64,000 bases of DNA from a bacterium (GTDB taxonomy: Bacteria; Bacillota; Bacilli; Lactobacillales; Streptococcaceae): contig CAJNCJ010000008.1 in assembly GCA_905221235.1 (NCBI GenBank), positions 14,771 through 78,770 on the forward strand, written 5' to 3'. Under the pieces are notes generated by a model, which was given only the letters and a program-made list of their open reading frames with translations, was not told where the DNA came from and did not search any database. Positions 27,101 to 36,956 of this stretch are shown in pieces. Every line of letters starts with the position of its first letter. Positions within the stretch are counted from its first letter, which is position 1. The translations under genes were made by a program, and so were the position numbers.

Positions 27101-27910
27101 ACTATTGAAAAACCAGTGGTTTACATCCCAGTTTTCCCAGGAACCAACTCAGAATATGACTCAGCTAAGGCCTTTGAAAAAGAAGGTGCCGAGGTTAACT
27201 TGGTGCCATTTGTGACCTTGAATGAAGATGCTATTGTTAAGTCAGTTGAAACTATGGTTGACAATATCGACAAGGCCAACATTCTCTTCTTTGCCGGTGG
27301 CTTCTCAGCTGCGGATGAGCCAGATGGTTCAGCCAAGTTTATTGTCAATATCCTTCTTAATGAAAAAGTGCGTGTAGCTATTGATAGCTTTATCGCTCGT
27401 GGTGGTTTAATTATTGGTATCTGTAATGGATTCCAAGCCCTCGTCAAATCAGGTCTTCTTCCATATGGTAACTTTGAAGATGCAAGTAGCACTAGTCCAA
27501 CCCTCTTTTACAATGATGCCAACCAGCACGTAGCTAAGATGGTGGAAACTCGGATTGCCAATACCAACTCACCATGGTTGACTGGCGTGCAAGTGGGGGA
27601 TATCCACGCTATTCCTGTTTCGCACGGTGAAGGGAAATTTGTCGTGACGGCTGAGGAATTTGCAGAGCTCCGTGACAATGGACAAATTTTCAGCCAATAC
27701 GTTGACTTTGACGGAAAACCAAGCATGGATTCTAAGTACAATCCAAATGGTTCTGTAAATGCCATCGAAGGAATTACTAGCAAGAACGGTCAAATCATCG
27801 GTAAGATGGGTCATTCAGAACGTTATGAAGACGGTCTTTTCCAAAACATCCCAGGAAATAAAGACCAGTACCTATTCGCGTCAGCGGTGAGTTATTTCAC
27901 AGGGAAATAA
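24185..27910 (+). CDS. purL: FGAM synthase, large single-chain type
   Basis: 1241 residues, the one-chain form that fuses synthetase and glutaminase. It has an N-terminal adaptor, tandem ATP-binding halves (DHCRHTTFETEL, NETHNHPTEIEPFGGAATCIGG, SNDFGAGGVCVAIGELAD, SIGGKDSMSGTFEEL) and a C-terminal class I amidotransferase (VFPGTNSEYDSAKAF, Cys in IIGICNGFQALVKSGLLP, His in SHGEGKF). Converts FGAR to FGAM. The ATG at 24185 is preferred over the adjoining TTG. Confidence 0.95.
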   Translation: MDKRIFVEKKADFQVKSESLVRELQHNLGLSSLKSIRIVQVYDVFDLAEDLFVPAEKHIFSEQVTDHVLDESTVQADLDNYAFFAIESLPGQFDQRAASSQEALLLLGSSSDVTVNTAQLYLVNKDIDAMELEAVKNYLLNPVDSRFKDISTGIAKQEFSESDKTIPKLTFFESYTAEDFARYKAEQGMAMEVDDLLFIQDYFKSIGRVPTETELKVLDTYWSDHCRHTTFETELKNIDFSASKFQKQLQSTYDKYIAMRDELGRSEKAQTLMDMATIFGRYERANGRLDDMEVSDEINACSVEIEVDVDGVKEPWLLMFKNETHNHPTEIEPFGGAATCIGGAIRDPLSGRSYVYQAMRISGAGDITAPISETRAGKLPQQVISKTAAHGYSSYGNQIGLATTYVREYFHPGFVAKRMELGAVVGAAPKGNVVREKPEAGDVIILLGGKTGRDGVGGATGSSKVQTVESVETAGAEVQKGNAIEERKIQRLFRNGDVTRLIKKSNDFGAGGVCVAIGELADSLEIDLNKVPLKYQGLNGTEIAISESQERMAVVVRPEDVDAFVAECNKENIDAVVVATVTEKPNLVMHWNGETIVDLERRFLDTNGVRVVVDAKVVDKDIKLPEERTTSADTLEADTLAVLSNLNHASQKGLQTIFDCSVGRSTVNHPLGGRYQLTPTEASVQKLPVQHGVTHTASVMAQGFNPYVAEWSPYHGAAYAVIEATARLVATGANWSKARFSYQEYFERMDKQAERFGQPVAALLGSIEAQIQLGLPSIGGKDSMSGTFEELTVPPTLVAFGVTTADSRKVLSPEFKTTGENIYYIPGQALSAEIDFDLIKKNFAQFEDIQAGHKVTSASAVKYGGVVESLALATFGNHIGAEVTLPELETALTAQLGGFVFTSPEEIAEVEKIGQTKADFTLIVNGVKLDGHKLDSAFQGKLEEVYPTEFAQAKELDEVPAVATNAVIKAEETIEKPVVYIPVFPGTNSEYDSAKAFEKEGAEVNLVPFVTLNEDAIVKSVETMVDNIDKANILFFAGGFSAADEPDGSAKFIVNILLNEKVRVAIDSFIARGGLIIGICNGFQALVKSGLLPYGNFEDASSTSPTLFYNDANQHVAKMVETRIANTNSPWLTGVQVGDIHAIPVSHGEGKFVVTAEEFAELRDNGQIFSQYVDFDGKPSMDSKYNPNGSVNAIEGITSKNGQIIGKMGHSERYEDGLFQNIPGNKDQYLFASAVSYFTGK

Positions 27911-27922
27911 AAGGTATAAAAA

Positions 27923-29365
27923 ATGACATACGAAGTAAAATCTCTTAATGAAGAATGTGGTGTTTTCGGTATCTGGGGTCATCCAGATGCTGCCAAATTG
28001 ACCTATTTTGGTCTACACAGTCTTCAGCACCGTGGTCAGGAGGGGGCAGGAATCCTCTCCAATGACCAAGGGAAACTAAAGCGCCATCGCGATATGGGGC
28101 TTCTATCAGAAGTCTTCAGAAATCCTGCTAATTTGGATAAATTGACAGGAACTGGTGCGATTGGGCATGTTCGTTACGCGACTGCTGGCGAAGCTTCTGT
28201 AGATAACATTCAGCCCTTCCTCTTCCGTTTTCATGATATGCAGTTTGGCTTGGCTCATAATGGGAATCTGACCAATGCAGCCTCCCTCAAGAAAGAATTG
28301 GAAGATAGAGGAGCGATTTTCAGCGCGACTTCGGACTCGGAAATCTTAGCTCACCTCATTCGTCGCAGTCACAATCCGAGCTTGATGGGAAAAATCAAGG
28401 AAGCACTTAGTCTTGTCAAAGGTGGCTTTGCCTATATCTTGCTGTTTGAAGACAAGCTGATTGCTGCACTTGATCCTAATGGCTTCCGTCCGCTTTCTAT
28501 CGGGAAAATGGCTAATGGAGCGGTGGTTGTTTCCTCTGAAACTTGCGCTTTTGAAGTCATTGGTGCTGAGTGGATTCGTGATTTGAAGCCAGGTGAGATT
28601 GTGATCATTGATGACAAGGGCATCCAGTATGACAGCTATACAGATGATACCCAGTTGGCGATTTGCTCTATGGAGTATATCTATTTTGCCCGTCCTGACT
28701 CTAATATCCATGGTGTCAACATCCATACTGCACGTAAACGTATGGGGGCTCAATTGGCGCGTGAATTTAAGCATGAGGCAGATATCGTGGTCGGTGTGCC
28801 AAATTCTTCACTCAGCGCGGCCATGGGATTTGCAGAAGAATCTGGTCTGCCAAATGAAATGGGACTTATCAAAAATCAATACACGCAACGCACCTTTATC
28901 CAACCGACTCAAGAATTGCGGGAGCAAGGTGTGCGGATGAAACTATCTGCTGTTTCTGGTGTTGTTAAAGGCAAGCGTGTGGTTATGATTGATGACTCTA
29001 TTGTACGTGGAACAACCTCTCGTCGTATCGTTCAGCTTTTGAAAGAGGCAGGGGCGACTGAGGTTCACGTTGCTATCGGGAGTCCAGCGCTAGCTTATCC
29101 ATGTTTCTACGGGATTGATATCCAGACCCGTCAGGAACTGATTGCGGCTAATCATACGGTCGAAGAAACTCGCCAAATCATTGGGGCGGATAGCCTGACC
29201 TATCTTTCTGTTGAGGGATTGATTGATTCGATTGGGATTGAAACAGATGCGCCAAATGGTGGTCTCTGTGTCGCTTACTTTGACGGTGACTACCCAACTC
29301 CTCTCTACGACTACGAAGAGGACTACCGTCGAAGTTTGGAAGAAAAGACTAGTTTTTACAAGTAG
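27923..29365 (+). CDS. purF: Amidophosphoribosyltransferase
   Basis: 480 residues. First step of purine synthesis: PRPP plus glutamine to phosphoribosylamine. Catalytic Cys12 follows a short propeptide (MTYEVKSLNEE-CGVFGIWG). The glutaminase half shows LQHRGQEGAGI and GHVRYAT, the transferase half VVMIDDSIVRGTTSRR (PRPP loop). Twelve bases after purL. Confidence 0.95.
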   Translation: MTYEVKSLNEECGVFGIWGHPDAAKLTYFGLHSLQHRGQEGAGILSNDQGKLKRHRDMGLLSEVFRNPANLDKLTGTGAIGHVRYATAGEASVDNIQPFLFRFHDMQFGLAHNGNLTNAASLKKELEDRGAIFSATSDSEILAHLIRRSHNPSLMGKIKEALSLVKGGFAYILLFEDKLIAALDPNGFRPLSIGKMANGAVVVSSETCAFEVIGAEWIRDLKPGEIVIIDDKGIQYDSYTDDTQLAICSMEYIYFARPDSNIHGVNIHTARKRMGAQLAREFKHEADIVVGVPNSSLSAAMGFAEESGLPNEMGLIKNQYTQRTFIQPTQELREQGVRMKLSAVSGVVKGKRVVMIDDSIVRGTTSRRIVQLLKEAGATEVHVAIGSPALAYPCFYGIDIQTRQELIAANHTVEETRQIIGADSLTYLSVEGLIDSIGIETDAPNGGLCVAYFDGDYPTPLYDYEEDYRRSLEEKTSFYK

Positions 29366-29401
29366 GCGTCAGATTCTCCATTAAAGAAAAGGAAAAAACA
29401 A

Positions 29402-30424
29402 ATGACAAATAAGAATGCGTACGCTCAATCTGGTGTAGATGTTGAAGCGGGTTATGAAGTTGTTGAACGGATTAAAAAGCACGTGGCTCGTACGGAGCGT
29501 GCAGGTGTCATGGGAGCTCTTGGTGGCTTTGGTGGTATGTTTGACCTTTCAAAGACTGGGGTTAAAGAGCCTGTATTAATTTCAGGGACTGATGGTGTCG
29601 GAACCAAGCTCATGCTGGCTATCAAGTACGACAAGCACGATACCATCGGTCAGGACTGTGTGGCCATGTGTGTCAATGATATCATCGCTGCGGGTGCGGA
29701 GCCCCTCTATTTCCTTGACTACGTAGCGACAGGGAAGAATGAACCAGCTAAGCTAGAACAAGTTGTCGCTGGTGTAGCAGAAGGTTGTGTGCAGGCAGGC
29801 GCTGCCCTCATCGGTGGGGAAACTGCTGAAATGCCTGGTATGTACGGCGAAGATGACTATGACTTGGCTGGCTTTGCGGTCGGTGTGGCTGAAAAATCTC
29901 AAATCATTGACGGTTCAAAGGTGGCAGAAGGAGATGTTCTTCTCGGACTTGCTTCAAGTGGGATTCATTCCAATGGTTACTCTCTCGTCCGTCGTGTCTT
30001 TGCGGATTACACAGGTGAGGAAATTTTGCCAGAATTGGAAGGTAAGCAACTCAAGGAAGTTCTTCTTGAGCCGACTCGTATCTATGTTAAGGCTGTTTTG
30101 CCACTCATCAAAGAAGGCTTGGTAAATGGTATTGCCCACATCACAGGTGGTGGCTTTATTGAGAATATCCCTCGCATGTTTGCAGATGACCTAGCAGCTG
30201 AGATTGAGGAAGACAAGGTTCCCGTGCTTCCAATTTTCAAAGTCCTTGAAAAATATGGTAAAATCAAACATGAAGAAATGTTTGAAATCTTCAATATGGG
30301 TGTGGGACTCATGCTGGCAGTTAGCCCTGAAAATGTAAGTCGTGTCAAGGAATTGTTGGATGAACCAGTCTATGAAATTGGTCGCATCGTCAAGAAAGAA
30401 AACGAAAGTGTCATCATCAAATGA
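29402..30424 (+). CDS. purM: AIR synthetase
   Basis: 340 residues. ATP-dependent ring closure of FGAM to AIR. Blocks: [76 protein letters not shown]. Overlaps purN by four bases. Confidence 0.95.
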   Translation: MTNKNAYAQSGVDVEAGYEVVERIKKHVARTERAGVMGALGGFGGMFDLSKTGVKEPVLISGTDGVGTKLMLAIKYDKHDTIGQDCVAMCVNDIIAAGAEPLYFLDYVATGKNEPAKLEQVVAGVAEGCVQAGAALIGGETAEMPGMYGEDDYDLAGFAVGVAEKSQIIDGSKVAEGDVLLGLASSGIHSNGYSLVRRVFADYTGEEILPELEGKQLKEVLLEPTRIYVKAVLPLIKEGLVNGIAHITGGGFIENIPRMFADDLAAEIEEDKVPVLPIFKVLEKYGKIKHEEMFEIFNMGVGLMLAVSPENVSRVKELLDEPVYEIGRIVKKENESVIIK

Positions 30425-30972
30425 AAAAAATAGCGGTTTTTGCCTCTGGTAATGGCTCAAATTTTCAGGTGATAGCGGAACAATTTCCGGTTGAGTTTGT
30501 CTTTTCAGACCATCGTGACGCCTATGTGCTCGAACGTGCAGACAAGCTCGGCGTTCTGTCCTATGCTTTTGAACTCAAGGGGTTTGAGAGCAAGGTAGAC
30601 TACGAAGCGGCCCTTGTCGAACTCTTGGAAGAACACCAGATTGACTTGGTTTGTCTAGCAGGCTACATGAAAATCGTTGGGCCAACCTTATTGGCGGCTT
30701 ATGAAGGTCGGATTATCAACATTCATCCAGCCTACTTGCCAGAATTTCCAGGAGCTCATGGGATTGAGGATGCTTGGAATGCTGGTGTGGATCAGTCTGG
30801 TGTGACCATTCACTGGGTGGATTCAGGTGTGGATACGGGAAAAGTTATCAAACAAGTCCGTGTGCCACGGTTAGCTGATGATACCATCGAAAGTTTTGAA
30901 GAACGGATTCATGCCACCGAGTATCAGCTCTATCCTCAAGTGTTGGAGAGTTTAGGTGTGGGTAGAAGATAA
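30421..30972 (+). CDS. purN: GAR transformylase
   Basis: 183 residues, formyl-THF dependent. Blocks: [16 protein letters not shown], the catalytic Asn-His in [16 protein letters not shown], and the Asp in [10 protein letters not shown]. Coupled to purM by ATGA overlap. Confidence 0.94.
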   Translation: MKKIAVFASGNGSNFQVIAEQFPVEFVFSDHRDAYVLERADKLGVLSYAFELKGFESKVDYEAALVELLEEHQIDLVCLAGYMKIVGPTLLAAYEGRIINIHPAYLPEFPGAHGIEDAWNAGVDQSGVTIHWVDSGVDTGKVIKQVRVPRLADDTIESFEERIHATEYQLYPQVLESLGVGRR

Positions 30973-31016
30973 GAAGTAAATCAAGTTTTGATTTTGCAAT
31001 ATTGCTAGGAGAAAAA

Positions 31017-31481
31017 ATGATTGAGATAAAATTAGTAGATGAGAGCAGTTTTCAGGCAGTGCTGGATTTGAAAATATCTGAAGCTGATGAACGAGCACGT
31101 TTCGTGTCTCCAAATGTACGCTCTTTAGCTGACGCATGGCTCTACCGAGAGAATGGGGATGTGTTTCCAATGGCAATTTATTGGAATGAGCTTGTAGTTG
31201 GTTTTCTCCTGTTGGAAATAGATAAGGATGAAGCGGAATACTTTATCTGGCGGATAATGATTGGCCAGCAGTACCAAGGAAGAGGTTATGGACGAAAAGC
31301 CGTGGAAGTTCTGATCAAAAAGGCTCATATGGATAATATTTGCAATCATATTATCGCAGATTATGTGGTTGGAAATGAAAAAATGAAGCACCTGTTGACT
31401 AGTCTGGGTTTTCAGGAAACAGGATTTATAGAAGAAAATAACGAAGTCGCTATGCGCTTGGATTTAAAGAAAGAGGAATAG
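31017..31481 (+). CDS. GNAT family N-acetyltransferase
   Basis: 154 residues with the acetyl-CoA loop QYQGRGYGRKAVEVLI (motif A) and a C-terminal GNEKMKHLLTSLGFQETG block typical of GNAT. Substrate unknown; SpeG- or RimI-like small-molecule acylation is possible. The ATG at 31017 has AGGAG five bases upstream. It sits inside the pur operon, one base before a purH fragment. Confidence 0.8.
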   Translation: MIEIKLVDESSFQAVLDLKISEADERARFVSPNVRSLADAWLYRENGDVFPMAIYWNELVVGFLLLEIDKDEAEYFIWRIMIGQQYQGRGYGRKAVEVLIKKAHMDNICNHIIADYVVGNEKMKHLLTSLGFQETGFIEENNEVAMRLDLKKEE

Positions 31482-31482
31482 A

Positions 31483-31708
31483 ATGACGAAAAAAGCTTTA
31501 ATCAGTATCTCAAACAAAGATGGTATTGTTGAATTTGCCCAAGAACTTAAAAAAACTCGGTTGGGACATCATCTCAACAGGTGGAACCAAGGTTGCCCTT
31601 GATAATGCTGGGGTGAGCACCATTGCCATTGATGATTCATATGATATCTTTGATTCAAAATTGGAGTCAGTGATTGTTGAAGATGGCTTCAAACGGAGGT
31701 ATTTGTAA
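31483..31708 (+). pseudogene. Frameshifted 5' fragment of purH
   Basis: 31483 to about 31632 repeats the first ~150 bp of purH (32242 on): [20 protein letters not shown], then a run of seven A instead of six shifts the frame, and the other frame continues [20 protein letters not shown]. Homology ends at about 31633; the remaining ~25 codons ([18 protein letters not shown]...) are not purH. The fragment cannot make PurH. It flanks the vanZ-like gene, with intact purH on the other side. Confidence 0.8.
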
Positions 31709-32217
31709 TGTTAGAATCTAAAAAAACAACTCGATATGTATTTTATGTCTATCTGATGTTATTAACTTGGGGAATCTTATTTAAGTTTGAGACCAATCCT
31801 GAATTTATAGCATTTTTCTTAGCTCCAAGGTACATCAATTGGATTCCATTTTCAGAACCACTAATAGTAGATGGAAAAATTGTTTTTGCTGAAATGTTAT
31901 TTAATCTGATTTCCTTTATTCCATTAGGTGTTTGTTTCCCTCTGATAAAAACTAATTTATCTAATTTAAAAATAGTCGGGACAGGTTTTTTGATTAGTTT
32001 ATTGTTTGAGTGCTTACAGTATATTTTAGCAATAGGTATAACAGATATCACGGATTTGACTTTAAATACGCTAGGTGTTTGTGTAGGCTTACTGATTTAT
32101 CAAATTTTTATAAGAGTGTTCAAATCACAGACTAGAAAATGGGTCAATATCTTAGGTATGCTTAGCCTTGGTTTTGCTTATCTTGTTTTACTGTTACTGC
32201 ATTTAATTGGTGTTTAA
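31708..32217 (+). CDS. VanZ-like membrane protein
   Basis: 169 residues with about four membrane segments and VanZ family marks: NWIPFSEP, EMLFNLISFIPLGVCFPL, LISLLFECLQYILAIGITDITDLTLNTLGVCVGLLIY. VanZ proteins of this type are linked to glycopeptide tolerance or envelope roles; the function here is unknown. It lies between a broken copy and the intact copy of purH and is visibly more AT-rich than the pur genes, so it was probably brought in. Confidence 0.85.
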   Translation: MLESKKTTRYVFYVYLMLLTWGILFKFETNPEFIAFFLAPRYINWIPFSEPLIVDGKIVFAEMLFNLISFIPLGVCFPLIKTNLSNLKIVGTGFLISLLFECLQYILAIGITDITDLTLNTLGVCVGLLIYQIFIRVFKSQTRKWVNILGMLSLGFAYLVLLLLHLIGV

Positions 32218-32241
32218 CTAATGATTAAAAAGGAGAATATA

Positions 32242-33789
32242 ATGACTAAACGCGCCTTAATCAGCGTCTCAGACAAAGCGGGCATTGTTGAATTTGCCCA
32301 AGAACTTAAAAAACTTGGTTGGGAGATTATCTCGACAGGTGGAACTAAGGTTGCCCTTGATAATGCCGGGGTAGACACCATTGCTATCGATTATGTGACT
32401 GGTTTTCCAGAAATGATGGATGGTCGTGTCAAGACCCTTCATCCAAATATCCACGGGGGACTCCTCGCTCGTCGTGACTTGGATAGTCACTTGGAAGCAG
32501 CTAAGGAGAACCAGATTGAGCTCATTGATCTTGTTGTGGTAAACCTTTACCCATTTAAGGAAACCATTCTCAAACCAGACGTAACTTACGCTGATGCAGT
32601 TGAAAATATCGATATCGGCGGGCCATCTATGCTTCGTTCAGCAGCTAAAAACCATGCCAGCGTGACGGTTGTGGTAGACCCTGCTGACTATACAGTGGTT
32701 TTGGACGAGTTGTCAGCCAATGGTGAAACGACTTACGAAACGCGTCAACGTTTGGCAGCCAAGGTTTTCCGTCACACAGCGGCTTATGATGCCTTGATTG
32801 CAGAGTATTTCACAGCTCAAGTGGGTGAAAGCAAACCTGAAAAGCTCACTTTGACTTATGACCTCAAGCAAGCCATGCGTTACGGTGAGAACCCTCAACA
32901 AGACGCGGATTTCTACCAAAAAGCTTTGCCGACTGACTACTCGATTGCTTCAGCCAAACAGCTTAACGGTAAGGAATTGTCATTCAATAACATCCGTGAT
33001 GCTGACGCTGCCATTTGTATCATCCGTGACTTCAAAGATCGTCCAACCGTTGTGGCTCTTAAACACATGAACCCATGTGGAATCGGTCAGGCTGATGACA
33101 TCGAGACTGCTTGGGACTACGCTTATGAGTCTGACCCAGTGTCTATCTTTGGTGGGATTGTCGTTCTCAACCGTGAGGTGGATGCTGCGACAGCTGAGAA
33201 GATGCATGGTGTATTCCTTGAAATCATCATCGCACCAAGCTATACGGATGAGGCGCTAGCTATTTTGACCAATAAAAAGAAAAACTTGCGTATCCTTGCC
33301 TTGCCATTTGATGCTCAAGAGGCTAGCGAAGTGGAAGCTGAATACACAGGTGTAGTTGGTGGACTTCTGGTGCAAAACCAAGACGTGGTCAAAGAAAGCT
33401 CAGCTGACTGGCAAGTGGTGACCAAACGCCAGCCAACTGAGACAGAAGAGACAGCTCTTGAGTTCGCTTGGAAGGCTATTAAATACGTCAAATCAAACGG
33501 AATCATTGTAACCAACGACCACATGACACTTGGTGTTGGCCCAGGTCAGACTAACCGTGTGGCTTCCGTCCGTATTGCCATTGACCAAGCTAAAGACCGT
33601 CTTGATGGTGCTGTCCTTGCCTCGGATGCCTTCTTCCCATTTGCGGATAATGTGGAAGAAATCGCTAAAGCAGGAATCAAGGCTATCATCCAGCCAGGAG
33701 GCTCCGTCCGTGACCAAGAATCCATCGAAGCTGCTGACAAATATGGCTTGACCATGGTCTTCACAGGCGTGAGACATTTTAGACATTAA
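32242..33789 (+). CDS. purH: AICAR transformylase / IMP cyclohydrolase
   Basis: 515 residues, bifunctional, last two steps to IMP. N-terminal cyclohydrolase ([61 protein letters not shown]); C-terminal transformylase ([48 protein letters not shown]). The ATG at 32242 has AAGGAG upstream and matches family length; the frame opens seven codons earlier. Confidence 0.95.
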   Translation: MTKRALISVSDKAGIVEFAQELKKLGWEIISTGGTKVALDNAGVDTIAIDYVTGFPEMMDGRVKTLHPNIHGGLLARRDLDSHLEAAKENQIELIDLVVVNLYPFKETILKPDVTYADAVENIDIGGPSMLRSAAKNHASVTVVVDPADYTVVLDELSANGETTYETRQRLAAKVFRHTAAYDALIAEYFTAQVGESKPEKLTLTYDLKQAMRYGENPQQDADFYQKALPTDYSIASAKQLNGKELSFNNIRDADAAICIIRDFKDRPTVVALKHMNPCGIGQADDIETAWDYAYESDPVSIFGGIVVLNREVDAATAEKMHGVFLEIIIAPSYTDEALAILTNKKKNLRILALPFDAQEASEVEAEYTGVVGGLLVQNQDVVKESSADWQVVTKRQPTETEETALEFAWKAIKYVKSNGIIVTNDHMTLGVGPGQTNRVASVRIAIDQAKDRLDGAVLASDAFFPFADNVEEIAKAGIKAIIQPGGSVRDQESIEAADKYGLTMVFTGVRHFRH

Positions 33790-33872
33790 GAACGTTAAAG
33801 GGAAGAAAACAGTTTCTTTCTTTTTTTGCGTAAAAACGCGGAGTGAAGCAAGATTAAAACGAACGTTTATGT

Positions 33873-33878
33873 TATAAT
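33873..33878 (+). promoter_or_regulatory. Probable -10 of a purD promoter with PurBox-like CGAAC
   Basis: TATAAT at 33873-33878 follows AAAACGAACGTTTATG (from 33857). No good -35 is seen; the CGAAC motif suggests an activator-dependent (PurR-type) promoter. The match to the PurBox consensus is only partial. Confidence 0.4.
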
Positions 33879-33910
33879 GTTAGTAAATAATTCGCAAAAG
33901 AGGTTGAGGA

Positions 33911-35176
33911 ATGAAACTGCTTGTTGTCGGTTCGGGTGGTCGTGAGCATGCGATTGCTAAAAAGTTACTTGAATCAAAAGACGTTGAAAAAGTATTTGTA
34001 GCTCCTGGGAATGACGGGATGACTCTGGACGGTTTGGAATTGGTAAATATCTCTATTTCCGAACATTATAAGTTAATTGATTTCGCAAAGGCCAACGATA
34101 TTGCTTGGACCTTTATTGGTCCAGATGATGCCCTTGCTGCTGGTATCGTGGATGATTTCCATGCAGCTAGTCTCAAAGCCTTTGGTCCGACAAGATTGGC
34201 GGCAGAGCTGGAGTGGTCCAAGGATTTTGCCAAGGAAATCATGGTCAAATACGGCGTTCCGACAGCAGCCTATGGCACATTTTCTGATTTTGAGGAAGCT
34301 AAGGCCTATATCGAAAAGCAGGGGGCTCCAATCGTCGTCAAGGCAGACGGTTTGGCACTTGGGAAAGGTGTCGTTGTTGCTGAGACAGTCGAGCAAGCGG
34401 TCGAAGCAGCCCACGAGATGCTCTTAGACAATAAATTCGGGGACTCAGGTGCGCGTGTGGTTATCGAGGAATTCCTTGAAGGAGAGGAATTTTCACTCTT
34501 TGCCTTTGTCAATGGTGATAAGTTCTACATCATGCCAACGGCTCAGGACCATAAACGTGCTTATGATGGTGATAAGGGGCCTAACACGGGAGGTATGGGA
34601 GCATATGCACCAGTTCCTCACTTGCCACAGAGTGTAATAGATACAGCGGTTGAGACTATTGTCAAGCCAGTCCTAGAGGGCATGATCCAAGAAGGGCGTC
34701 CATATCTGGGAGTTCTTTACGCAGGGCTTATCTTGACAGCTGATGGACCTAAGGTTATCGAGTTTAACGCTCGTTTCGGAGATCCTGAAACCCAGATTAT
34801 CTTGCCTCGTTTGACATCTGACTTTGCGCAAAATATTACTGATATTTTGGAAGGTAAAGAACCAGCCATCACTTGGACGGACAAGGGTGTGACTCTGGGT
34901 GTGGTTGTCGCATCAAACGGTTACCCACTGGCTTATGAGAAGGGCGTCAAGCTTCCAGCCAAAACTGAAGGCGACATCATTACCTACTATGCAGGGGCTA
35001 AGTTTGCGGAAAATAGCAGAGCACTGCTCTCAAACGGAGGCCGTGTCTATATGCTAGTCACCACAGCAGACACCGTTAAAGAAGCCCAAGAAACCATCTA
35101 CCAAGAACTCGCCCAACAAAAAACAGAAGGCCTCTTTTACAGAAAAGATATCGGAAGCAAGGCGATAAAAGATTAA
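33911..35176 (+). CDS. purD: GAR synthetase
   Basis: 421 residues, ATP-grasp ligase joining glycine to phosphoribosylamine. Blocks: LLVVGSGGREHAIAKKL, APGNDGM, IVVKADGLALGKGVVVAET, AQDHKRAYDGDKGPNTGGMGAYAP, EFNARFGDPETQ. AGAGG precedes the ATG. Confidence 0.95.
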   Translation: MKLLVVGSGGREHAIAKKLLESKDVEKVFVAPGNDGMTLDGLELVNISISEHYKLIDFAKANDIAWTFIGPDDALAAGIVDDFHAASLKAFGPTRLAAELEWSKDFAKEIMVKYGVPTAAYGTFSDFEEAKAYIEKQGAPIVVKADGLALGKGVVVAETVEQAVEAAHEMLLDNKFGDSGARVVIEEFLEGEEFSLFAFVNGDKFYIMPTAQDHKRAYDGDKGPNTGGMGAYAPVPHLPQSVIDTAVETIVKPVLEGMIQEGRPYLGVLYAGLILTADGPKVIEFNARFGDPETQIILPRLTSDFAQNITDILEGKEPAITWTDKGVTLGVVVASNGYPLAYEKGVKLPAKTEGDIITYYAGAKFAENSRALLSNGGRVYMLVTTADTVKEAQETIYQELAQQKTEGLFYRKDIGSKAIKD

Positions 35177-35220
35177 CAGCTACTAAATTTGTCATGGCGA
35201 GCGAAAGCGAGCCAAAGTAC

Positions 35221-35352
35221 GATAATGGTCGCCGTGGTGAAAAGACCAGAACAATTTCTGTTCTGGTCTAGGGAAACTTTGAGACCTTAGGCTCAAAGTT
35301 TAGGAATGAAACCGAAGGTTTGCTTCCGTCCCTACCACCTAAGACCATTATC
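35221..35352 (+). ncRNA. Cloverleaf-like structured element between purD and purE
   Basis: Nested inverted repeats: outer stem GATAATGGTC/GACCATTATC (35221-35230, 35343-35352); GTGGT/ACCAC (35234-35238, 35334-35338); hairpin AGACCAGAACA/TGTTCTGGTCT (35243-35253, 35259-35269); AGGGA/TCCCT (35270-35274, 35329-35333) enclosing AAACTTTGAG/CTCAAAGTTT (35274-35283, 35292-35301) and AAACC/GGTTT (35309-35313, 35317-35321). A multibranched fold over 132 nt results. It could be an mRNA element between two pur genes or a mobile palindromic repeat; I recognise no family. Confidence 0.6.
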
Positions 35353-35377
35353 AAAAAAGAAGAAAAAAGGAAAAATT

Positions 35378-35869
35378 ATGACTAAACCAATTATTTCCAT
35401 CATCATGGGCTCCAAATCCGACTGGGCAACCATGCAAAAAACAGCAGAAGTCCTAGACCGCTTCGGTGTAGCCTACGAAAAGAAAGTTGTTTCTGCCCAC
35501 CGTACACCAGACCTCATGTTCAGACATGCGGAGGAGGCTCGTAGCCGTGGCATCAAGGCCATTATCGCAGGTGCTGGTGGCGCAGCCCATTTGCCAGGTA
35601 TGGTCGCAGCTAAAACAACCCTTCCTGTCATCGGGGTGCCTGTCAAATCGCGTGCCCTTAGTGGCGTGGATTCACTCTACTCTATCGTGCAGATGCCGGG
35701 TGGGGTGCCTGTTGCGACAATGGCTATCGGTGAAGCTGGTGCGACAAATGCGGCTCTCTTCGCCCTCCGTCTTCTTTCAGTAGAGGATCAAGCTATCGCG
35801 ACGGCTTTGGCAGATTTTGCAGAAGAACAAGGAAAAATCGCAGAGGAGTCGACGAATGAGCTCATCTAA
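35378..35869 (+). CDS. purE: N5-CAIR mutase
   Basis: 163 residues. Blocks: [85 protein letters not shown]. Moves the carboxyl from N5-CAIR to CAIR. Start at 35378 (MTKPIISI) after AAAAAGG; it overlaps purK by 14 bases. Confidence 0.95.
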   Translation: MTKPIISIIMGSKSDWATMQKTAEVLDRFGVAYEKKVVSAHRTPDLMFRHAEEARSRGIKAIIAGAGGAAHLPGMVAAKTTLPVIGVPVKSRALSGVDSLYSIVQMPGGVPVATMAIGEAGATNAALFALRLLSVEDQAIATALADFAEEQGKIAEESTNELI

Positions 35870-36947
35870 AACAATCGGAATTATCGGTGGCGGCCAGCTG
35901 GGCCAAATGATGGCTATTTCTGCTATCTACATGGGCCACAAGGTTATAGTGCTGGAGCCTGTGGCTGATTGCCCAGCCTCTCGTGTGGCGGAAATCATCG
36001 TGGCTCCTTATAACGATGTGGATGCTCTTCGTCAGCTGGCAGAGCGTTGCGATGTCCTCACCTATGAGTTTGAAAATGTCGATGCTGACGGTTTGGATGC
36101 TGTCATTAAGGATGGTCAGCTCCCTCAAGGGACAGACCTACTCCGTATTTCTCAAAATCGCATTTTTGAAAAGGATTTTCTCTCAAACAAGGCTCAAGTC
36201 ACTGTAGCACCCTACAAGGTTGTGACTTCAAGTCAAGATTTGGCAGATATCGATCTATCGAAAAACTATGTCCTTAAGACTGCGACTGGTGGCTATGACG
36301 GACATGGTCAAAAGGTCATTCGCTCAGAAGCAGATTTGGCAGAAGCCTATGCGCTGGCTGATTCTGCAGACTGTGTTTTGGAAGAGTTTGTCAATTTTAA
36401 CCTTGAAATTTCTGTCATTGTATCGGGAAATGGTAAGAACATGACGGTTTTCCCAGTTCAGGAAAATATCCACCGCAACAACATTCTTTCAAAAACCATT
36501 GTGCCTGCTCGCATTTCAGAAAGTCTAGCTGAAAAAGCCAAAGCTATGGCAGTGCGAATCGCTGAACAATTGAACTTGTCTGGAACACTTTGTGTGGAAA
36601 TGTTTGCGACAGCTGATGATATCATTGTCAACGAAATTGCCCCACGACCACACAACTCTGGGCACTACTCGATTGAAGCTTGTGACTTTTCACAGTTTGA
36701 CACGCATATTTTGGGTGTTCTCGGAGCACCATTGCCAATTATCCAACTACATGCGCCTGCCGTCATGCTCAACGTACTCGGTCAGCATGTCGAGGCTGCT
36801 GAAAAATATGTCACAGAAAATCCAAGCGCCCACCTCCATATGTATGGTAAAATAGAAGCGAAGCACAATCGCAAGATGGGGCATGTGACTGTGTTTAGTG
36901 ATACGCCGGATAGTGTGGAAGAGTTTGGGAAAGGGATTGATTTTTAG
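35856..36947 (+). CDS. purK: N5-CAIR synthetase
   Basis: 363 residues, ATP-grasp. Blocks: [62 protein letters not shown]. Uses ATP and bicarbonate to carboxylate AIR, feeding PurE. Start at 35856 inside the end of purE. Confidence 0.95.
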   Translation: MSSSKTIGIIGGGQLGQMMAISAIYMGHKVIVLEPVADCPASRVAEIIVAPYNDVDALRQLAERCDVLTYEFENVDADGLDAVIKDGQLPQGTDLLRISQNRIFEKDFLSNKAQVTVAPYKVVTSSQDLADIDLSKNYVLKTATGGYDGHGQKVIRSEADLAEAYALADSADCVLEEFVNFNLEISVIVSGNGKNMTVFPVQENIHRNNILSKTIVPARISESLAEKAKAMAVRIAEQLNLSGTLCVEMFATADDIIVNEIAPRPHNSGHYSIEACDFSQFDTHILGVLGAPLPIIQLHAPAVMLNVLGQHVEAAEKYVTENPSAHLHMYGKIEAKHNRKMGHVTVFSDTPDSVEEFGKGIDF

Positions 36948-36956
36948 GTGAAGTCT

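Noticed and set aside
33790..33835. Terminator between purH and purD
   Set aside because: The GGGAAGAAAA / TTTCTTTCTTT pairing is weak and out of register; the T run alone is not enough.
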